Positions 22,247 to 64,000 of a stretch of 64,000 nucleotides of DNA are shown in pieces. The notes under the pieces were generated by a model. It saw only the letters and a list, made by a program, of their open reading frames with translations, had not been told where the DNA came from and ran no database searches. The DNA is taken from assembly GCF_002234675.1 (NCBI RefSeq), contig NC_019871.2, positions 14,850,331 to 14,914,330 on the forward strand, written 5' to 3'. Both the position numbers and the translations under genes were made by a program. The DNA comes from Oryzias latipes. Taxonomy: Eukaryota; Chordata; Actinopteri; Beloniformes; Adrianichthyidae. Numbering within the stretch: position 1 is the first letter of the stretch; each line of letters begins with the position of its first letter.

Positions 22247-23610
22247 TCTTTTCCACCAAGCAACACCATATTTAAATATGTTGGTTAATTTCCTTTTTTT
22301 TAAAACCTTTGTTAAGTAAAGAGTTGGCTGGGGAAATTAAATAAAAAAATTTAAGTCGTAGTACTGCCCTCTTGTAGTAAGAGGAAAAAAGCTTGGAAAA
22401 ACAATTGGAATCTTTTTTTCAGTCTATGTCTGCCAGATTACAAATTTAAACGTGCATTGTTTTCCCGCCAGGATCAAATTATTTCTAAATTTGATCAACT
22501 CTGAAATGGAAATGACAAGCAAAATGTCAAGAGTTTGAACATTGAGGTGTCCATATAGATGTGAAGTTCTAAAAACCTCTTGTGTGTATTATTATTATGT
22601 GGCAGGCGAGAAGATCTCCAAGGAGCCCCGATCACGCTGATGTGGTTCTCCTGTGTAATTTCTCCTGCCCCTCCCAGCCCACTAGGTCTTTTACTGAAAC
22701 CTGACAAAAGAAATCAGCCAGTAAACAACTCCACAAAGAGGTGTGGTTCCTCCGCTGTCCTGCAGGGGTGCGGCTGCTAAACATGCAGGAGGAAGGCAGT
22801 GTGCTACAGAGAAATCCCCAGTTCAGAAAGTTCTGCTGGACTGAAAGTTGCTGATGAAGTTGGAAGGAAATGATGGAAGTGTGAAGCTGCCCCCCATGGC
22901 AGTGTAAGAGGATCTGTGCTGACCTCGTGTAGGAGGGAGAGAACAAACAAGTCAAACAACCCTAAATCAAGGAAGGGGGGAGAGGATGGTGAAAGGGAGG
23001 AGCGAGAAGCTCTGGAGAATGGAGTGAGAAGGTGGGACATGCTGAAAGCCTATTGGCTTCAGGACGTGTCAGTCATGTCATTTCCTCTTTGGCTATGGTG
23101 AGAACTGAGTTAGAGGGCAGGAGGGAGTGCAGAGGGAGGTTCCCACACACAGCTCTGCCTGTCTGCCTGTGCCTTTTCTCTAAAAAGTGTACTGGGGTTG
23201 AAACTGAAACAGGGCAAGACTTGTAAAAGGAGTGCAGTCTCTGCCTCTCTCTCATTCTCATGGTTTCCTGTTTACGGAGGCCATTTTGTTACTCAGCTTT
23301 TGGAGTAGAACACAACAAAGTTGGCTGCTTTTATTTTTCTTTGTTTCCTTTTTTTTTTTTAACCCTCTCCTGATTTTACGACAGGGGAGTTTCATAACCA
23401 AGTTTGGACTTACCCCTCTCTGCAGAGCGACGTCTTTGGACTAAAGAGTTGAAGGCGTGAGAAGGTGGAGCAGGCGAGAGCACAGTTTTGTCCCTCGCTG
23501 TGTTTTTTCCCTCTCACACACACTCTGCTCATGGCACTTCATGCTCAGACGGTTAAAGACGTCTGACAACAAGAAAGAAGTGTCAGAGAGGAGTTAAAAG
23601 GACTTCCTGG
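22247..23610 (+). other. prkd2 upstream region and distal 5' leader
   Basis: No gene. From about 22900 the sequence becomes purine-rich and somewhat GC-richer, with GGAGGGAG and AGAGGGAGG motifs, a pattern often seen at TATA-less promoters. A TSS is expected somewhere in 22.6-23.5 kb but cannot be fixed. A 12-codon uORF starts at 23531. Confidence 0.4.
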
Positions 23611-23801
23611 ATGAGGATTTCTGCCTTGATCCTCTGGAAGGGGGTTCAACTCCAGGCTTGTCTGCTCAGTGTGGGTGTCTGCTTCCTCTGCTCCACTCGG
23701 ACAGTTTGAATGAGTGTAACTCTGCTGGGAACCGCACACAGCACCTGGAAGTGGACCTGTGCATGCTTCAGGCAGCCAGCAGACCAGAGCCTGCACTCCA
23801 A

Positions 23802-23826
<25 letters not shown>
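23611..23826 (+). other. Two uORFs in the prkd2 leader, the second overlapping the start
   Basis: ATG at 23611 opens 32 codons and stops at 23707-23709. The next ATG, at 23710, directly follows that stop, opens 38 codons in another frame and stops at 23824-23826, so it runs across the prkd2 start at 23802. If the transcript begins upstream of 23611, both would reduce initiation at the main ATG. This is sequence fact plus a general expectation about scanning; the TSS is unknown. Confidence 0.5.
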
Positions 23827-58597
<34,771 letters not shown>

Positions 58598-60287
58598 ACA
58601 CAGAGAGACCAAGGACTCATTCAGAAAGGAAGTAGAGGATTACTATGGTTTACCTTGAGACACAGAAACAAGGAGTGGCAGAACCATTGGATTGTAGTAA
58701 GAATTTTGCAGAGCTGTTTAGGCACCCTAGGCTGAAAATCTGCTTTGTGCCACTTTTATATTATAAATCCAATTTCTTTTCGGCAATCTAAAAGTCCTCA
58801 GAATGTCTTTCAACCATTTACCTCGCCTGTTACAGCTCGCCTTTTATCTTTTGAACAGCCTGACTTTATATGGGATCTTTTCTTTCCATGGACTGGCAGT
58901 TTTTCCCCCAAAAGAAAATGAAGTTGAACTTCATATTTGTGTTTTTCACGAGAAAGCAAGGGTGGTGTGTTCACTTCCTCTAACTGTGATATGCCTCTTT
59001 AGGTGAAGCTTGAAACAGCAGCTCACTACAAACCACAAAAAGAGCTGTGGGTGTCTCTTCTCTACATGCAATAGACTAGACACATGAAAGCTCTTGTGGG
59101 CTGATTACAATTGCAGGCTTTCTTACTGTTTGCTGTCAATACACAGCTCTGATATCCCCCACCACAGGTTTCAAGAGATGGGGCTCTTTACAATGACAAG
59201 AGAACTCCTTTTTATATAAGTAAATGCATGCAGACAAAGCCATCTATATTTTCAAATGCAGTCCCGTAAAATTTTGCCAAAAAATGCAGCACAAGCTTCT
59301 TCTCCAGTTATTTGTCCTAAGTTGTAGCAACGTAGATTCCTTGATAAATGTAAGTTATCAAAGATGAAACTGGGGCGTTAACATTAACATTTTTGTTTTC
59401 AAAACAGTTTTGCCTATAGATATAAAATCATAGATGTTTCAGGCTGGTGACAGTGACTTCTATTGTGCTGAAGGTGCTAACTTCTTCCCAAGTTAGACAT
59501 TAAGTATTTCACTGAAACACACATCTTTAACTGTTTCAAATTTGTTTGTACTGCAGACTTCATCTTACCTTCCTCTCGGGATCGCATGGCTTAAACGCAC
59601 AGCTTGGAATTGCTAAAGTAGATGCTTTTTTGTTTTTGTTTAGTAATGTTCCTTATAGTGTCAGAATGCATGTTTCCATGAAGCAAAACTTTCTAGATAG
59701 GTCATTCAGCATTGAGTTTGTTATGTTATTCCATTATAAAAATATGTAACCCGAAATGTGTGTACTTATCAAAATGTTTAGATTGTGTTCAACAAGTTTG
59801 ATGGATGACCCTGACCTTTACAGCAGATAATACAAACTTTCAACACTTCCCTGTTGGTTTTGGGGTTTTTATTGAACGATTAGGAGGATGTGTACTCCTC
59901 ATCTCCTTTCAATAAGTCTGGAGTCCTCTCTAGCTGTAAGGTTGGGTACTGAGATGTGTGCGGTCATTAATCATGTATGCTCACACTCCTATATGTGTTT
60001 TAAGTCGTAAACTTACTGTATGTTTTGAGGATTCCTGCAAGCAGACACAAAGAAACAAGTCATTTTCAAAAAGCCGTCCTATTTAAAAAAATAATCTATG
60101 AAACTTGATTACCATACACAGGCAAGCCAGCATGAAATCTCTAAAATCCTCTCAGCTTCATTTTGACATTTGCTTTTTCTCATCGTTGAGTTAAAAAATA
60201 GTTTTCACTGCAGGTTTCTGTGATAGAGGGCAGCCGCTAAACAGTGCATGACAAAGAAAATACCACCATTTGCGAAACTGGAATAAA
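58598..60287 (+). other. prkd2 3' UTR (probable)
   Basis: Noncoding after the stop codon. The first good AATAAA is at 60282-60287, implying a UTR of about 1.7 kb. Short open frames here show no family signature. An additional frame at 60641-60841 follows a TTTCAGG acceptor-like site but resembles nothing I know. Confidence 0.45.
60282..60287 (+). terminator. Candidate prkd2 poly(A) signal
   Basis: AATAAA, the first canonical signal downstream of the prkd2 stop. An ATTAAA variant follows at about 60411. No transcript data. Confidence 0.35.
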
Positions 60288-61193
60288 TTACTCCTCACCT
60301 CAGCTGACTGACAGTTGTTTTTTTCTCTTGGAAGAAGAGCAAATCATTCTAGAAGTGGCTGTAGCTTAAATATTCTGACAGCAGCTGCTCTTTCACATCA
60401 ACCAAGCTTAATTAAAGATGTAACGGGTTTAAGATTTCATTTTAGGTTTGCTGAAGAATAACTCTTGGCTGTCAGGTTATTTTATTTATTTTTCAACACA
60501 TCTCCCACACAAAAAAATCTCTGCAGACAAGAAGAATGATTTGTTTTCCCATCAGTGATAGTTGCACCTATGCCAGCTCTGGTTAAATGAATCCTACTTC
60601 CTTCAGCTATGCAGCCATTATTGCTAGCAAATGATACTAAATGGCACGTTGCCTCTCTTTGTATCTCTTATCTATTTCAGGTGTTGACAGTTTTATTTCT
60701 GTGCCACAAGATGCACTCTTCCAGGATATTGTCTTTGTTCTTGAAAGTGGAGCTGAAGACCCCAACACTTACTTCAGCAGGGGAACTGCGTCAGGCCTCA
60801 CATGGAACCGGAAATTAAGTTCCTGCTTTGTGTCATGTTAACTCCAATAATCGGGCCTAAATACAATAACAATGTGTCTCCAAAATATTTATATATTTTT
60901 TTTTCCACCAGGTCTGGTCTGATTAAAGTACCTGAAATATAAAAAAATGCTTCTCATATGACTAGAATTATGACTCCACTTGCCCTATTCTGACCCTGAT
61001 TTTGAAGTACAAGCACGCAAAACTCAAACCTTAAACTGTCCCTCAAAGTCCCTTAGAAATATTCAGAGTTCACGGTATACCTTCAGTTCAGCTTTTCCAG
61101 TAGCTACATCTGTAAAATCATTTACTGGCAGTTCAAATTCTCAATTCAAAAAACAAAAAAAAATGAACTGCTTCAGAACAGGCGAGGAAAGAC

Positions 61194-61812
61194 CCATTGA
61201 CTGTAAAGAGAGCTGGACTGAGCAATCCCTCCTCCCTTGGGTTCCAAACAGGAAGTGTCCGCTGGCTCCAAGCCCTTAGACTTCTATTGAAAGATAGTCT
61301 CAATGACTCCGTCGTTTTATTTGTCAGAGTAACCATTCTTGCTCTGCTACCTTTTTTAACATGTTGTTGCTAATCCTATTTTTTTCACGACATTTTTTCT
61401 TCATTGCAAGTTATTCAAGTTATAAACTGACCAATCGGATGCCTCAATAGTGCCCGCTGGCCCCCACCTCGAAAGTTTGAAATGTTTAGCAAGTAAGTAA
61501 GTAAAGCTTTATATAGCACTTTTCTCAGAGAGCGACTCACAAAGTGCTTCACAATGTTAAAACAATATAAATTGACAGATTCTCCCAAGCCCACTTTAAG
61601 GGGAAGGGGTGGGGACTTCGAACAACCTCACTCCTGATTGGCAGCAGTAGTTGTCATAGAATAGTTGACTCAATCCGACTCTGACCAATCACTGTTGTCT
61701 GGGTCCAACATCGCCAAAAAAATGGTCAATGAATTGGCTTCATTTTACTGGAGCTGGAAGTCTATGGGTGATTTCAGACTCGCTCAGTCCAGTCCTCTTA
61801 TACAGTCAATGG
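61194..61812. mobile_element. Non-autonomous DNA element with about 30 bp inverted termini
   Basis: Left CCATTGACTGTAAAGAGAGC then TGGACTGAGC; right GCTCAGTCCAGTCCTCTTAT then ACAGTCAATGG. These are inverted copies with a few mismatches. The flanks GAAAGAC and AAAAGAC may be a short target duplication. No transposase. The interspersed repeat at 61486-61580 is nested inside. The terminus resembles that of the 18095-18502 MITE. Confidence 0.65.
61486..61580. repeat. Short interspersed repeat, copy 2
   Basis: GTAAGTAAGTAAAGCTTTAT, then TAGCACTTTTCTCAGAGAGC and GACTCACAAAGTGCTTCACA: the same order as 31552-31650. Here it lies inside the inverted-repeat element, so it either inserted into it or is part of a composite. 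Confidence 0.55.
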
Positions 61813-62921
61813 AAAAGACCTAAATGAGGGGATCTAGGAGGTAGAAGAAAAATAAAAAGGCAGATGTTTTATAAATTATATTCATATAAAAAAAGAGCAG
61901 AATCTGGAACTGCATGTACTACAATAACACATAACAGAGGTGTTTGCTCATGGGTGTAGTGCCTAACAGAGCGTAAATGAACAAATATGTGAAGTATAAA
62001 TTAAACACATGCACAAGGGCTAAAACTGCTTTATGAGGAAACTGAAAGTCAAACTAATAGTTGAAAGTAGACATATTTCAGAAAACATGATGACCAACAA
62101 GGTAAGCCAAAACCAAATGTAATCAAACTACCAAAAGTTGAATCAAGAACATGACACATGAATGTGATAGGTGCAGCTACTGAAAAATTTTAGCTTTATA
62201 TAAAAAAAGGGGTTAAATAAATTCATGTATCACTAAATGCTAATTGTTTTTCCAAATAAAAATCAATGGACAGCAGTCATAAATGCAATGTATTGGAAAA
62301 AACAGATTTCAGAGCAAAAACTTTCAAAGAGCTCTTGAAGTTTAAGTCCTAATCCTATTTTTGGCACAAATTAGTCTCTTTTTATTCTAAAAAACCTCTT
62401 GCTCATTTGAACATTTTTTTATACAGCCTTGGATGGGAAACTACACGCAGTAGTGCAAAACACAGGAAGCAACAGATTTTATCTAGCTGTAAAGGTGGAA
62501 GCAGTAGTGTGTGATAGAAGGTATCAGAGACGGGTAAAGAGGTAATGTAGAAGAGATTACTGAGACCAGTAATGCTGATGTGGCAGAGTAGAAGATGTTG
62601 AGCTACATTTTGTGTGTTATGAAAAAAGACAGAGGATGGGCTTCGTCAAAGCGTTCGCTCGGGTTGGATGCTTTGCAAACAAAGCAGGGGTAGTTGATAG
62701 ATTAATAGAAGGAGCTGCTTATAACAATTCTGAAACCATAAAGGAGATTTGATGATAAAATAAGTTATTGTGTGGTATTGAACAGGTACACATGGACATC
62801 AGGGTCACCAAAAACACCAACAACAAAAACAAAAAATGATTGTGGTAACCTCTAAGGTGAATTTCCTCAAAGAAACAGTATTTACTTCAGGCATGCTCAG
62901 AAACTTACTGACTTTTAGCAC
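61813..62921. other. Noncoding right-hand intergenic DNA
   Basis: AT-rich, no gene or recognisable repeat. The last bases, AGCAC (62917-62921), are the left target duplication of the solo LTR. Confidence 0.6.
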
Positions 62922-63671
62922 TGTTACGCCCCCTTTGTGTCTAGGGGTGCTAGGGGGGGCATAACATAAAAAGTAAAGGTTTTGGCTACTGAATTTAAGT
63001 GTAACAAAAAACACCAAACGAATGTCTCCATAAAATAACACAAATTTATTTACAAATAAACAAACAATCCAACAATAACTAAAAGTGAAGCTAAAAGGCT
63101 TCAGGGTGAACCCAGGCCAAAACAACAAACAAAACCCCAACTAACTGCAACATGTAATCTTACCTGCAACAAAAGAAAAGGGAAATCAAAGACAGAACGC
63201 TAACCTCCCTAACCTAACAAAACCAGGTGAAAACATGTACTAAACAAAATGGCGGTTCACCCCTACAGCTTCACTTAAACAAAATCATAAACCAAAGGAC
63301 TAAACAGAGTGGGCACAGACAAAACTACAAACTACAAAGAACTACAAAGTGCAACACAAACTAAAACAAGTGGAGAAGACATAAACAAAATGGAGAACAA
63401 AACAAAAATGGAGAAGAGGGCCAAGCAGCAGTGGAGGCTTTTGCTGCAAGGCACCCTTCTCACCGACTGGATGTCCAAATGGTGCTTTTAAAGCTGCCTC
63501 CACCAGCTTGTCCAAATTGAGGCCACACCTTCATGCACCACACCTGCAAATAATCAGACATACAAACAAAGATCCACAAAACACAGAAGTCCCGCTCTGA
63601 TAAAGAAATAATACACAATAATACACAAAACACAGAACAAACCAAAACCAAATACGGCCACAGCCGTAACA
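62922..63671 (-). mobile_element. Solo LTR with 5 bp target duplication
   Basis: 750 bp beginning TGTTACG and ending CGTAACA, a 7 bp terminal inverted repeat with TG...CA ends. AGCAC lies immediately outside both ends (62917-62921 and 63672-63676). Read on the minus strand it has a TATA-like TTTAAAAG at about 63486-63493 and later AATAAA (about 63048-63053), in the order expected of U3 then R, so minus orientation is favoured. No internal retroelement genes remain, as expected after LTR-LTR recombination. The 5 bp duplication fits Gypsy- or BEL-type LTR elements. Confidence 0.75.
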
Positions 63672-64000
63672 AGCACTAATGTGTGTTTTGGTGTTTTAAA
63701 CATCTAATGAAGGAAATTAAGTTTAAATGTGTATTTCTGAGTATTTCTTTATTCAAATTATTTCGAATCAGAAGTAGATGAAAAAAGATCAATGTATATC
63801 TCCGTTTTCCTCAGTTTTGGCATCTGGCTCAAAACATACGACGGGATAGCTCCAACATTTCTTGCCTTTTGTTGCACCAGTAATGTTAGCTTGGAGGTGT
63901 GAGGGGCTTGAAGCTAGCGGGAGATGGATGACATGAAGTAGAGGATGGCTCACGTTACACCAACAGTCCTGTCCACAACTCAAAGGTGAATTTTTAATTG
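63672..64000. other. Noncoding right edge
   Basis: AT-rich then moderately GC-richer sequence to the window end. A 64-codon minus-strand frame (63789-63983) has no recognised family. Nothing further supported. Confidence 0.5.

Noticed and set aside
23658..23801. Start of prkd2 at 23658
   Set aside because: That codon is TTG, not ATG. The first in-frame ATGs are 23763 and 23802; the latter matches the Met-Ala start of the family.
60609..60841. Two overlapping open frames after the prkd2 UTR, preceded by TTTCAGG
   Set aside because: Considered as an exon of a further gene. There is no matching donor or second exon and no recognised family, so it was left as noncoding.
63309..63491. Small open frame at 63309
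   Set aside because: It lies inside the solo LTR and is low-complexity Lys/Thr/Asn sequence. Not a gene.

Overview
The window is a piece of a teleost fish nuclear genome, probably percomorph-like. The evidence is vertebrate genes with GT-AG introns, a Rex3/RTE-type retrotransposon ending in GGAT/GATG repeats, L2-type LINE fragments, TTAA-flanked piggyBac-like MITEs and hAT-type fragments. Three protein-coding genes can be read with confidence: fkrp (minus, 1792-3390), strn4 (plus, 4877-17260, 17 coding exons) and prkd2 (plus, 23802-58597, 19 coding exons). As I recall it, human 19q13.32 has the same order and relative orientation (FKRP and STRN4 head to head, then PRKD2). This supports orthology and the choice of paralogue names.

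Layout: 1-1791 is AT-rich fkrp 3' flank with a tRNA-type SINE relic. Fkrp is a single coding exon. The 1.49 kb between the fkrp and strn4 start codons is a divergent promoter region with ETS-type motifs. Strn4 has a 5.7 kb first intron and transposon debris in intron 5. The 6.5 kb between strn4 and prkd2 holds the strn4 3' region, a 408 bp MITE, an antisense L2 fragment and the prkd2 5' leader with uORFs. Prkd2 intron 1 is 25.9 kb. It holds the RTE insertion with an exact 14 bp target duplication, a tandem duplication later hit by two insertions, a 129 bp foldback, a decayed env-like open frame and candidate regulatory motifs. Exons 2-19 are packed into 49978-58597. The right end (58598-64000) holds the prkd2 3' UTR, a 0.6 kb inverted-repeat element and a solo LTR with a 5 bp duplication.

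Function: fkrp is a Golgi ribitol-phosphate transferase for alpha-dystroglycan. Strn4 is a striatin scaffold and PP2A regulatory subunit of STRIPAK. Prkd2 is a diacylglycerol-responsive kinase. They are neighbours by conserved synteny and do not form one pathway. I found no clearly new multi-gene system. The more interesting signals are the datable insertion history in prkd2 intron 1, an 18 nt microexon, a possible alternative prkd2 first exon, overlapping uORFs, and an unexpected SKL C-terminus on fkrp. All exon boundaries come from reading splice sites and frames by eye and were not aligned to transcripts.
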